A stretch of DNA of 36,307 bases. It comes from an uncultured Gammaproteobacteria bacterium. Its GTDB lineage: Bacteria; Pseudomonadota; Gammaproteobacteria; HK1. Position 1 is the first letter of the stretch; every line of letters starts with the position of its first letter. The DNA is taken from assembly GCA_947258715.1 (NCBI GenBank), contig CAMYJH010000044.1, positions 1-36,307 of the forward strand, given 5' to 3'. Of the stretch, positions 1-7,127 are shown in pieces. A program made the position numbers and the translations under genes. The notes below the pieces were generated by a model that saw only the letters and a program-made list of their open reading frames with translations, ran no database searches and was not told the origin of the DNA.

Positions 1-60
1 TTCGGCGGCCCTGCTGAGGGATTGCGCAATCTCTTCCATCTCGTCCTTGTCCATCTTCAT
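1..60 (-). CDS. Small acidic ORF, partial, runs off the window start
   Basis: An ATG at 58-60 on the minus strand opens a frame beginning MKMDKDEMEEIAQSLSRAAE that leaves the window without a stop. A good ribosome binding site (AGAGGTGAG) lies just upstream. The start region and its 5' flank closely match a second tiny ORF at 22477-22527 (MKMGKQKIEEIMEEIE, then stop). No family is recognised. The visible part is charged and predicted helical. It lies downstream of the terminator of the lipoprotein gene, so it is probably a separate unit. That it is translated is an inference from the RBS and from the second copy. Confidence 0.4.
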   Translation of the reverse strand, partial: MKMDKDEMEEIAQSLSRAAE

Positions 61-361
61 CAAAGCTCACCTCTTCCGTTCACGCTTGAGGGAAAGCCTA
101 CCTTGTGGGGCTTGGCGCGTCTGTGGCTGGATGGCCCTCTGTTTGTAGGCCAAGGGCTTGTCGGTTGTAGGCGAGGGACTACAAAAGAAAAACCCCGGCG
201 CGGGGCCGATTCCGGAACTGCCCATCCCAGTTGCAACGAGTTGCGGTTTCCGGGCGCCGCGATCCCCGTTAATTACATGGGTCCGAACGGCACCGACGAA
301 TGTGCGACGAGACAAGAAAGGGCGGTTATCCTTCCTGTACTCCACCCCGGAAGAGCGATCA
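61..361. other. Intergenic stretch, about 300 bp
   Basis: No convincing gene lies here. The only clear signal is the minus-strand terminator at 184-205 behind the lipoprotein gene. Open frames on both strands in this stretch lack family resemblance and overlap each other. Confidence 0.5.
184..205 (-). terminator. Rho-independent terminator after the lipoprotein gene
   Basis: On the minus strand a hairpin CCCCG-cgc-CGGGG is followed directly by TTTTTCTTTT. It lies about 160 nt past the stop codon of the gene at 362-1684 and before the small ORF at 1-60. Confidence 0.75.
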
Positions 362-1684
362 CTAGGGTGCCAACGGATTCGGTGTCATGAAAACGTCCGT
401 TGCACCATTCGTATCGTTAGTTGTCAGATTATCTGCCTTCGACTGAAACACAACATACCGTCCATCTGGCGCAATCGAGGGACGCTCGCTATGGTTGTTT
501 CCCTGAACCCCATCGTCGTTGACGCTCAATCGAACGGTCTTCTTCGTTGTTCTGTCATGGAGGAAGACATCCTCTCTATTGTTGGTATCACCAGAAACAA
601 GATTGGAGGCTTCTGATTCAAAAACCACAAAGCGGCCATCATCAGAAATTGACACGCATCGCCAACTGTTCAGGTCGCCGCTATCCCCATTGGCCTCTCC
701 ACCCTTGGAGTCAAGGCTGACCCGCTCAGTCTTCCCCGTTTGACTGTCATGGACAAAAACGTCAACTTTTCCGTTGGTATCGCCTGCAACCAGGTTGGTG
801 GCCGAAGAGATGAAAGCTACATATCGACCTTTGCCCGAGATTGAAGGAAATAGACTCCAACCATTTCCCTGTCCACCAGTCGAGCTCACGCTGACCAGTT
901 TGGTTGCTCCCGATTGACGATCGTGAACAAAAATATCCCAACTTCCGTTGGTATCGTTAGGTATGAGATTGGTTGCTTTAGAGTAAAAAGCGACGTATCG
1001 CCCATCACTGGATATGGATGGGTATCCGCTATCGTTATTCGATTGTCCGCCGCTGGCACTCACGCTCACCCGCGCAGTCTTGCCTGTCTGAAGATCATGT
1101 ACGTAAACATCTTCATCACTATTCGTGTCGCCAGCAATGAGCGCGCTATACGATCCAAAAGCCACCTGCCGCCCATCAGAGGAGATCGAGGGCCAGGTGC
1201 TGGCGCTCGTACCGTGCTTGCCGGTCGAGTCGACGCTGACCAACTTCGTTGTCCCGGTTTTTCGGTCATGAACGAAGATATCGTCTAGGGCGTTCGTGTC
1301 ACCCGACACCAGATTCGAAGCCTTCGACTGAAACGCCACATAGCGACCATCATGTGAAATCGAGGGCAAATGGCTGTAGGCATTGCCCTGAGCACCTGTC
1401 TGGTCTCGACTGGCTAATAGCACTTGGTTGGTAGTTGTCTCTCTGACGATTATCTGCCGCAATCCGTTGGTAGCACCGGGAGCCAAGTTAGTAGCAAATG
1501 ACACGAAGGCGACATGCGCTGTCACGACCATTGCATCGTAGCTCTCCTTGTCAGCCTGAGCGGCATTCTTGTCTACACTCATTCGCCACATATTGGAGGT
1601 TGCACACCCGCTCACGGTCACCAGACATAGAGTCAACGCAATGAAATGAAGACCGGTATGTATTTGATTCTTGTCTCTGATCAT
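362..1684 (-). CDS. PD40/TolB-type beta-propeller lipoprotein
   Basis: This 440-aa protein has an N-terminal signal sequence ending in a lipobox with the acceptor cysteine at residue 27 (LVTVSGC), so it is predicted to be exported and lipid-anchored. The rest is about six or seven repeats of roughly 55-60 residues with the pattern PSIS.DGRYVAF.S, then NLV.GDTN, then D.FVHDR.TG.T..VSV. These are PD40-like blades as in TolB, and the recurring GDTN/NDTN motifs could bind metal. The ATG at 1684 has an AGAGG site upstream. It is not TolB itself, because there is no TolB N-terminal domain and no tol genes nearby. It sits beyond the phage-like genes of the element and is probably cargo. Its partner or ligand is unknown. 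Confidence 0.75.
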   Translation of the reverse strand: MIRDKNQIHTGLHFIALTLCLVTVSGCATSNMWRMSVDKNAAQADKESYDAMVVTAHVAFVSFATNLAPGATNGLRQIIVRETTTNQVLLASRDQTGAQGNAYSHLPSISHDGRYVAFQSKASNLVSGDTNALDDIFVHDRKTGTTKLVSVDSTGKHGTSASTWPSISSDGRQVAFGSYSALIAGDTNSDEDVYVHDLQTGKTARVSVSASGGQSNNDSGYPSISSDGRYVAFYSKATNLIPNDTNGSWDIFVHDRQSGATKLVSVSSTGGQGNGWSLFPSISGKGRYVAFISSATNLVAGDTNGKVDVFVHDSQTGKTERVSLDSKGGEANGDSGDLNSWRCVSISDDGRFVVFESEASNLVSGDTNNREDVFLHDRTTKKTVRLSVNDDGVQGNNHSERPSIAPDGRYVVFQSKADNLTTNDTNGATDVFMTPNPLAP

Positions 1685-1879
1685 CGGTGACCTCTCTTTC
1701 TCTCAAGAATTCATCGAGACGAGTCCGCGGCTGGTGGTCGGGCTGACAGCCAATAGTCACTAGCTGCGAGATTCAGCCACTGGGTGGGGCTCATGAGCGA
1801 TCCTAGACTACAGTAGTGTCCCGCCGCCAGTGTATCTGCCGCCCATCAGTCTTTGCATGGGCTGCATCATGCTTTTGCG

Positions 1880-2293
1880 CTACGAGTTCAGCTTCCGACG
1901 GCTGTCGTTCGATTTTTCCTCCCTAATCGGGACCACCTTTGCAGGGTCCGGCCGTGACTCCGGAAGATAAATCTGGGGACCAAGGGACTTGTCGGTTTCG
2001 CCGCCCTCGGAGATCCGGGCCATCGTGTAGTCTTTCCACAGTTTGATGGCTGCCAATCGATCACGGCTATTGACTGCCTCTACGCCATAAATGATGTCCA
2101 ACAAGATGTCGTCTACGTCCTTCCCTTTTTCTCTTGCCCACCTTTTTGCCTTGGCGAGCATGGATTTGACCTGTCTGGTCGATAGCGTAAGGCTGGCCGG
2201 CCTGCCCGCGCCAGGACGATAACCTCCGCGACTGCCAGTCGTCGGTAATGCCGGGGCTGTAGAGCCTTTTGGGCCTGTTGCCATGGTAGTCAA
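1880..2293 (-). CDS. Possible phage terminase small-subunit-like protein
   Basis: This 137-aa protein has a glycine-rich basic motif GGYRPGAGRP near residues 23-32, followed by a helical segment (AKRWAREKGKDVDDILLDI) and DRLAAIKLWKDY. A GARPGAGRP-type motif followed by a helical bundle in which a hydrophobic-rich helix precedes an R..AA..L pattern is frequent in small terminase-like phage proteins. I infer that role from the pattern only, and a general DNA-binding phage protein is an equal alternative. It is transcribed in the same direction as the integrase and replication-like genes, so it probably belongs to the element. A gap of about 200 bp separates it from the downstream lipoprotein gene. 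Confidence 0.5.
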   Translation of the reverse strand: MTTMATGPKGSTAPALPTTGSRGGYRPGAGRPASLTLSTRQVKSMLAKAKRWAREKGKDVDDILLDIIYGVEAVNSRDRLAAIKLWKDYTMARISEGGETDKSLGPQIYLPESRPDPAKVVPIREEKSNDSRRKLNS

Positions 2294-2454
2294 TCGTCTA
2301 ACTCAATAAGCCCTTTTGTACCCACTTGATTGATTAAGTAATAATCAAAAATTGCGAGAGCGGGTGCTGCTGAGTAACCGCCACTGGGGGGATCAGCCCC
2401 CTCCCGTACCGGCCTCCTTACGCGAGCGACATTCGTTTCTCGGTGATACGGCGA

Positions 2455-2736
2455 TTAGTTCTCAACTTGAACAAAGCGTTCGATGACTTCACGCTGTTCC
2501 CGGAGTGCTCTGGCAAGTTCGCGCAATAGTGGTCTGATCCCGCCCTTGTATGCATTACGAGCCACTATTTGCTTACCCTGGGGCGTTTTTGGGCCGGTTG
2601 ATTTCTCCCACGGGCGCCATGTCTGAATCAGCTCCGATTGTCGTGCGCGTCGCGCTGGTGTCCAGCCGTTCGCCATCCTGTGCCTCCAAAAGTTTGCTTT
2701 GCCGATTTTTGGTTTCCCGCGCACGCGAGCCGTCAT
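2455..2736 (-). CDS. Conserved small basic protein of integrated elements
   Basis: This 93-aa basic protein contains RHRMANGWTPARRARQ and STGPKTPQGKQIVARNA. From memory of the family, this combination of an ARRARQ segment with a TGPKTPEGK..ARNA segment recurs in small proteins encoded by phage-like islands of Proteobacteria. No function is established to my knowledge. Its first 164 nt overlap the 3' end of the 223-aa gene (2573-3244) in a different frame on the same strand. Because both products carry recognisable conserved-looking segments inside the overlap, the overlap appears genuine. Confidence 0.6.
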   Translation of the reverse strand: MTARVRGKPKIGKANFWRHRMANGWTPARRARQSELIQTWRPWEKSTGPKTPQGKQIVARNAYKGGIRPLLRELARALREQREVIERFVQVEN

Positions 2737-3223
2737 TTGCCGTCGCGGGTGCGTTGTTCACCTGTTGGTGGCCATGAGCGATGTTCGCCTGACGGACGTA
2801 ACCCGCCATCGGCGGGTTCTTGATGGCCGATAGGGTCTCCCATGTTGCGCGGGATTGCGATTGCGCCCGAAGCGCGAGTTTGAGGAAGCACTCCAGCTGG
2901 TCCACGAAATCCATCTGAATTGCAAGCCTTGCGAGCTTGTTGAAGATTGCGTCCAGGGTATGAGCTTGTGCTGTCAGCATTGCCTCAGCTCTACCCAGGT
3001 CGCCCCCTATCGCCGCGTCGGTCTGTTCTGTCAGGGCAGCAATCAATCCCGATAATTCGAGGTCTACTAGGGATTTGCCGTACTCCTCGAGCGTAAGTGC
3101 TGCCTGGACGCTCGGACGGAGGACCGTCCGTGCTACTACGACCGCTTCATTCTCCTCGGGCTTTGCATGAACGTCGATCCGGTTCGGATTGCGCTTCTTT
3201 GACGGTTTTCGCCTACTTGCCAT
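2573..3223 (-). CDS. Conserved hypothetical protein of integrated elements
   Basis: The open frame extends up to 3244, but the start MASRRKPSKKRNP at 3223 looks best and gives 216 aa. After a basic N-terminus come a helical core (residues about 40-150) with ALTEQTDAAIGGDLGRAE and LKLALRAQSQSRATWETL, then AIKNPPMAGYVRQANIAHGH and QQVNN. I recognise the IKNPP...RQANIA-GHQQVNN pattern as typical of hypothetical proteins of proteobacterial integrated elements, with no assigned function. The low-complexity C-terminus is encoded by DNA that also encodes the start of the 93-aa gene in another frame. The gene stands between the Rep-like gene and the possible terminase-like gene. Confidence 0.6.
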   Translation of the reverse strand: MASRRKPSKKRNPNRIDVHAKPEENEAVVVARTVLRPSVQAALTLEEYGKSLVDLELSGLIAALTEQTDAAIGGDLGRAEAMLTAQAHTLDAIFNKLARLAIQMDFVDQLECFLKLALRAQSQSRATWETLSAIKNPPMAGYVRQANIAHGHQQVNNAPATANDGSRARETKNRQSKLLEAQDGERLDTSATRTTIGADSDMAPVGEINRPKNAPG

Positions 3224-3320
3224 AGCGTGTACTCTTTGCCGCAAAATACCTCAGGACGACCCGTGGCTGTCGTTCGACTCCCTCGGCAGGCACCACATGG
3301 ACCGAGGCGGGCAAACACGC

Positions 3321-4025
3321 CTACCCCGCACCCAGGGTTTCCCTGCCGAAAGCCACTAATGCTTCAAGGTTGCCGGCATCGCCGCCATTCCGAACGTAGT
3401 CACCAGCGATCTTCCATGCCCGATTTTCTCCCTTTTGGGTATCCGGGAATTCAAGCCTGCGCCTCAACTCCATAACGTAGCCTTTCGGGACCTCTGGAGC
3501 GGGAGCGGTCGCCATTAGCGCATCGCTCCCGCGCTCCTTTTTGTTACTGATTTGTTCTTGATTTGTTCGGGTACCTCCACTCGTACCGTTTCTTCTCCTA
3601 TTTTCGTACCGTTTTTTGCGATCTTTCGTACCGTTTTCTATCTGATTACGGTACTGCTCCCGGTACCGTTTTTCGATATCGTTGTCAGCACTGTTTTGGC
3701 CGACGCGAACGAAGGCTTTCAGGCGATCTGGGGTTGGTAGAAAATAGGTGGTGGAGTTTCCCGCACCACCGCCGCGCCGTCGTGAAACAATCCCCGCCTT
3801 GTCAAGCTCACCAGCGGTATTGGCAACATGACAGCGCCGGATTCGCATATGGTCCGCAAGCGTATCCAGCGACGGATCGGCCTGACCGTGCTTGCCGGTA
3901 ATGTCGTGGCTATAGACCGCTGCGATGAACTGAATCTGACTCTTAGGGAGATCTAGGGCAGCGATAATTCGCAGAAAGTCAATTGTCCACCCCAGAACGC
4001 CATCTGGCCCTTTTTTTTCGCTCAT
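3321..4025 (-). CDS. HTH replication-initiator-like protein (phage O type)
   Basis: This 234-aa protein has a winged-helix N-terminal domain (residues about 12-95): W.IDFLRIIAAL, SHDITGKHGQADPSL, DTLADHMRIRRCHVANTAGELD and a wing with SRRRGGGAGNSTTYFLP. A polar basic linker (about 115-165) follows with KKRYENRRRNGT-type repeats, then a short C-terminal domain. The architecture matches HTH proteins that occupy the place of a replication initiator in phages and satellites. The linker is encoded by DNA with direct repeats (3581-3671) that look like iterons, as in phage lambda, where the origin lies inside gene O. Its start codon overlaps the stop of the upstream 193-aa gene by 4 nt, which suggests translational coupling. 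A replication role is an inference. Confidence 0.55.
   Translation of the reverse strand: MSEKKGPDGVLGWTIDFLRIIAALDLPKSQIQFIAAVYSHDITGKHGQADPSLDTLADHMRIRRCHVANTAGELDKAGIVSRRRGGGAGNSTTYFLPTPDRLKAFVRVGQNSADNDIEKRYREQYRNQIENGTKDRKKRYENRRRNGTSGGTRTNQEQISNKKERGSDALMATAPAPEVPKGYVMELRRRLEFPDTQKGENRAWKIAGDYVRNGGDAGNLEALVAFGRETLGAG
3581..3671. repeat. Iteron-like direct repeats, candidate origin
   Basis: The 11-mer TCGTACCGTTT occurs exactly at 3581-3591, 3604-3614 and 3626-3636 (start spacing 23 and 22 nt). A diverged copy CGGTACCGTTT lies at 3661-3671, and an inverted TACGGTAC core at about 3647-3654. Spacing near two helical turns, and position inside the Rep-like gene, fit initiator binding sites. 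An alternative is that they merely reflect a repetitive basic linker in the protein, although the protein repeats there are less regular than the DNA. Confidence 0.5.
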
Positions 4026-4603
4026 GGCCTACCGCCAGCGGACTCTCCTACGTCCGGTGGCAGGTCATCAAACGGCATCTCTGCCGTTTTTAAATCCACC
4101 GCCCTGCGGCTCCGTTTTCGTTCATCGGGGCGCGCAATGCGCGTGAGCCGCCCAACAGCACCACTGTCGTTAGTGGCCCGTTGAGTAATGGGCTTTATCC
4201 CTGGCTTTTTGCCCAGCCTCGGACCCGTCTTGGCAGACCTCTCTAGCTGGCGCCTAACGTCGGACCAGCGGGCAATGACTATGGGGTAGGCCTCTGCTAT
4301 GGCTTCGGCATGTTTCCCCGTCAGTCCACTGCCTATCCGCCCCTTACCACCCGGTTTTACATATTCCCGGAGATAGAAACAGACTGGCTCGTCCTTGCAG
4401 TGGGATCTGAGATGCATTTCAGGGTCCAGCGGGCAAATAGGCGCATTGCACCCGTTCCACTTTGGGCAGACTACTGGGGTGGGGTCTGTTTCCCACTTGT
4501 TTGAAGATGGGCTACGATCAGAAATGCTGGAGCGCCCTCTAGGACGCACACACACAGCCGGTAAGGGGCCCGCCTCGTGCGGGCCCTTTCTTTTGCAATC
4601 CAT
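4022..4603 (-). CDS. Cys-rich conserved hypothetical protein
   Basis: The open frame gives 193 aa. A cysteine cluster at residues about 46-76 reads CPKWNGCNAPICPLD, then SHCKDEPVCFYLREYVK, a probable zinc- or metal-binding knuckle with at least five cysteines. The remainder is basic (RLTRIARPDERKRSRR). The first 13 or so codons coincide with a strong hairpin (4566-4586), and conserved-looking sequence begins only near residue 40, so the real start may be a downstream GTG, for example one of the two valine codons near residues 17-19. The stop overlaps the start of the Rep-like gene by 4 nt. The function is not known. Within an element of this sort, a DNA- or RNA-binding accessory role is plausible but unproven. 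Confidence 0.55.
   Translation of the reverse strand: MDCKRKGPHEAGPLPAVCVRPRGRSSISDRSPSSNKWETDPTPVVCPKWNGCNAPICPLDPEMHLRSHCKDEPVCFYLREYVKPGGKGRIGSGLTGKHAEAIAEAYPIVIARWSDVRRQLERSAKTGPRLGKKPGIKPITQRATNDSGAVGRLTRIARPDERKRSRRAVDLKTAEMPFDDLPPDVGESAGGRP
4566..4594 (+). terminator. Terminator-like hairpin reading on the plus strand
   Basis: GGGCCCGC-ctcgt-GCGGGCCC followed by TTTCTTTT is a textbook intrinsic terminator for plus-strand transcription, yet no plus-strand gene is visible upstream. On the minus strand the hairpin has no U-tract and falls across the annotated start of the Cys-rich gene. Confidence 0.55.
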
Positions 4604-4606
4604 TGC

Positions 4607-4864
4607 TCAATCCTCCTGGCCTCGGCGCTGAAACCATTCGGTAAAGCCCGGGACGTGAATGTAGATACGTCGGCCCATTCGGGTGACGTGTTCCGCAAGG
4701 CCATTCTCCTCTCGGAATCGCAACGCCCAGCGAATTTGAGACTCAGTGAATTTGTCAGGGTGGTCGCGGACGAAGCCCTCTATAGTGGTCCAGTCGGATA
4801 GGGTGCCCTGCGGGCTGCCCGACCGCACGTCGCCAGCTCTGGCAGGGGAATGCTCTAGGGACAT
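4607..4864 (-). CDS. Small winged-helix/excisionase-like protein
   Basis: This 85-aa protein contains a single compact domain with TIEGFVRDHPDKFTESQIRWALRF, then a short linker and GRRIYIHVPGFTEWF. The combination of an N-terminal helix pair and a C-terminal 'G.R.YI....F..W' strand and helix resembles small MerR/AlpA/excisionase-like winged helices, which choose between integration and excision or act as regulators in satellites. It ends 3 nt before the next open frame (4603) and probably belongs to the same operon. Regulation of the integrase is inferred from context only. Confidence 0.5.
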   Translation of the reverse strand: MSLEHSPARAGDVRSGSPQGTLSDWTTIEGFVRDHPDKFTESQIRWALRFREENGLAEHVTRMGRRIYIHVPGFTEWFQRRGQED

Positions 4865-4968
4865 AGGTGTGACCTCGCTTCGGCTCGTAATGCGAGGCGA
4901 TGGTGCTCACCTCGCTGTGGAGTGTGGTACGAGGTGTAAGTCTGGGTGAGGGTGTGGGTGGGGGCGAC

Positions 4969-4994
4969 GGACGGAAATGTGGCTATTTCCGTCC
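4969..4994. repeat. Perfect 10-bp inverted repeat
   Basis: GGACGGAAAT-gtggct-ATTTCCGTCC lies in the 155-bp gap between the 162-aa gene and the winged-helix gene. There is no U-tract on either strand, so it may be an operator, an RNA hairpin or an integrase/excisionase site rather than a terminator. Confidence 0.5.
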
Positions 4995-5019
4995 TTCAAG
5001 GATGTCCGTCTCGTGCACC

Positions 5020-5508
5020 TCAAATTTTCCGACTTCGGGTAGAAAAGAGGTCACGCCACCGTTTCCAATACTTCTCTGCCATGGCACGGGTGAGAGTCTC
5101 GCCTTTCGGGTGCTCAATACCTCGCTCTTTTGCTAGCTCCGCCGCGAGGCTGAACGCGCCCGGGCCTTTCATGTTGTCCCTTAGTGGTATTTTCTTCCCG
5201 CGACGTATTTGCCACACCAACTCGGCTACGTCTTGCTCGTAGTTGGTAAGCGGGCGCTTCTGGCCTTTGCCACGTCGCAGTTTCAAGGCCGCGTCCACTG
5301 AACGGCCTTCCGAGCCAGCGCGTAACGCGGCGACCATGTGCATCCTCAGCACTTCGGGCAATGTCTCCCCACGCTCAATATACTTCGCCGCGTGCTTCGC
5401 TAACTTGCGTGCGGCGTCGATGTCGCCCTTCTCGGCCTCGCGCAGCCATACCGTGTACCCTGCTACCTCGAACAACATTCGCTCAGCCCAAGAGCTTGCC
5501 TGTGACAC
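5020..5508 (-). CDS. Hypothetical protein downstream of the integrase
   Basis: This 162-aa protein is predicted mostly helical and rich in Lys, Arg and Glu, with segments such as DIDAARKLAKHAAKYIERG, YEQDVAELVWQIRRGKKIPL and AMAEKYWKRWRDLFS. No domain is recognised. The 5' end overlaps the 3' end of the integrase gene by 26 nt in another frame, so the two are probably co-transcribed and perhaps translationally coupled. Genes directly behind an integrase in small islands are often accessory or regulatory, but nothing here defines a role. Confidence 0.6.
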   Translation of the reverse strand: MSQASSWAERMLFEVAGYTVWLREAEKGDIDAARKLAKHAAKYIERGETLPEVLRMHMVAALRAGSEGRSVDAALKLRRGKGQKRPLTNYEQDVAELVWQIRRGKKIPLRDNMKGPGAFSLAAELAKERGIEHPKGETLTRAMAEKYWKRWRDLFSTRSRKI

Positions 5509-6565
5509 GCTCCAGCAGCTCGGCCTTGTGATTGGTAGCGAGGTGCGAGTAACGCTTCACCATCTGAAGCGTCTTATGGCCCAGCACGTCCGCAATTTCG
5601 ACGGCGGAGGCGCCGTTCATGGCTAGGTAAGATGCGCAGCTATGGCGCAAGTCGTGGAAGCGGAAGTCTGTAACCTGCGCCTCCTTTAGGGCGGGATACC
5701 AATACTTCTCGAAGTGAAGAGGCTTCTCGAAATCGGTCGCTGACGGGAAAAGCAAGTCCGAGCCGATGTGCCGAACCTTGGCATACTCCTTCAGCGCCTC
5801 GCGGATCGGCTTTACCAGTGGAAGTACGCGAGGTTCACTGTTCTTAGTATCGCTAAGAAAGGCGTGGCCGTTGGGAATATCTACTTCTCGCCATCGCAGG
5901 CCCAGCAGCTCGCCCTTGCGTGCGCCAGTGGAAAGCGCGAGCAGCACCAACGGATAGAGTCCCGGCCATTCGGATTTCCGGCAGGCTTCGAGTAGCCGCT
6001 TACGCTCGTCTTCCGTAAGCCAGCGATGCCGTTGCTTGCTGTCTGGGCCTCGCTCTACCTGGCGACACGGATTCCGTTTTACCCAGCCCCAACGCTTTTT
6101 AAGCGCGTACTGGTAAACGGCAGAAAGCGCAGCGTGATAGCGGTTAATCGTGGCCTCGCTTCGCTTCCGCCGAGTTGGCTTGCCGCCGCCCCGCATTGGC
6201 CGGAAGACTTTGCCTGCGCGAAAGTCGTCGAGGGCGTCAGCCACTGCATCAGGGGTGACTTTTGGGAGCTTCGTGTCGCCTAGCTTTCCTTTCCACCAGG
6301 CAAGGCGAGAGGGGCGGGTAGAGTCGCGTCCACTGTATTCCAGCATGTACCTATCGATAAGCTCGCTGAGCGTCTTGTTGCGCCCCCTGGCGTCCGCGAA
6401 AGCCTCTGCCAGACGTGCGTCCCTGTCGTGCTCTCGTGCCCACTGAGCGGCGTCTTTACGGGTGTCGAAGGACTGAGACTGAGTCGGGTAGCCTTTGCGG
6501 CGAATTTGGACTCGATAGGTATGACCGCCACCGTTGCGGCGCGGCCTTTTGATAATAGTCGCCAT
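5483..6565 (-). CDS. Tyrosine-recombinase integrase
   Basis: This 360-aa phage-type integrase catalyses site-specific insertion of the element, very probably into the adjacent tRNA-Leu gene. An N-terminal DNA-binding region (residues 1-60) is followed by a core-binding SAM-like domain (about 65-165) and the catalytic domain. The full active-site set is visible: Arg216 (STGARKGELLGLRW), Lys241, His304-x-x-Arg307 (HDLRHS), His330 (LGH) and the nucleophile Tyr339 (VKRYSHL). The gene is full length and appears intact. Its start lies about 130 bp from the tRNA 3' end, the usual arrangement at an attachment site. A perfect -10 box sits upstream at 6604-6609. Confidence 0.95.
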   Translation of the reverse strand: MATIIKRPRRNGGGHTYRVQIRRKGYPTQSQSFDTRKDAAQWAREHDRDARLAEAFADARGRNKTLSELIDRYMLEYSGRDSTRPSRLAWWKGKLGDTKLPKVTPDAVADALDDFRAGKVFRPMRGGGKPTRRKRSEATINRYHAALSAVYQYALKKRWGWVKRNPCRQVERGPDSKQRHRWLTEDERKRLLEACRKSEWPGLYPLVLLALSTGARKGELLGLRWREVDIPNGHAFLSDTKNSEPRVLPLVKPIREALKEYAKVRHIGSDLLFPSATDFEKPLHFEKYWYPALKEAQVTDFRFHDLRHSCASYLAMNGASAVEIADVLGHKTLQMVKRYSHLATNHKAELLERVTGKLLG

Positions 6566-6603
6566 TGTTAACGCCCTCGCTCAATTGCACACACACGGGG
6601 CGT

Positions 6604-6647
6604 ATTATACCGCGAAATTTGAACTGTGGTGCACCAAATTTGCACCA
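6604..6647 (-). promoter_or_regulatory. Probable integrase promoter with overlapping inverted repeat
   Basis: On the minus strand TATAAT (6609-6604) is a perfect -10 hexamer about 40 nt before the integrase ATG, and no good -35 is seen. In the region where the -35 would lie is an inverted repeat TGGTGC-accaaattt-GCACCA (6627-6647). It could be an operator for a regulator of the element or an integrase/excisionase arm site. Confidence 0.5.
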
Positions 6648-6694
6648 TAGCTTTACGGGCTTTTCTCCAATATTTTCTAACCTGCTGATTTAAC

Positions 6695-6782
6695 TGGTGC
6701 CCGAGGCCGGATTCGAACCGGCACGGCCTGTCGGCCAGCGGATTTTAAGTCCGCTGCGTCTACCTGATTCCGCCACCCGGGC
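6695..6782 (-). tRNA. tRNA-Leu (UAA)
   Basis: This 88-nt gene, with an encoded CCA, has the 7-bp acceptor GCCCGGG paired to CTCGGGC, a class II long variable arm and the anticodon loop CTTAAAA (anticodon TAA). Its 3' end faces the integrase gene, so it is the likely chromosomal attachment target. The tRNA is complete, meaning the element restores or preserves the 3' end. It corresponds in position to leuZ in the enteric glyW-cysT-leuZ cluster. Confidence 0.95.
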
Positions 6783-6901
6783 GGGCAAATTCATTTGATT
6801 TCGAATCCGATTGTATGCGCCGCAGGCACAAATTCGAAGGCAGGCGCCGTCGACGCGCGCCTATCGAGCACATCGACCGTGAGGTCATCGAGATCTTGGA
6901 T

Positions 6902-6975
6902 TGGAGGCTGAGGTCGGAATCGAACCGGCGTAGACGGCTTTGCAGGCCGCTGCATAACCACTCTGCCACTCAGCC
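6902..6975 (-). tRNA. tRNA-Cys (GCA)
   Basis: This 74-nt gene with encoded CCA has acceptor GGCTGAG, anticodon GCA in CTGCAAA and a normal T-arm (GGTTCGATTCC). It is the middle gene of a three-tRNA cluster, as with enteric cysT. Confidence 0.95.
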
Positions 6976-7051
6976 GTAAGCTGCGGCGCGTTTGCGAGTT
7001 ATTGCGGGACTGAGCCGTCGGCGCGCCCGCCGTAAGCCGCGGTGAGGAAGT

Positions 7052-7117
<66 letters not shown>

Positions 7118-7127
<10 letters not shown>

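Noticed and set aside
6691..6710. Second copy of the tRNA-Leu 3' end (att site) inside the window
   Set aside because: I scanned 1-6600 for GGTGCCCGAGGCCGG and close forms and saw none. The far attachment site is probably outside the window.
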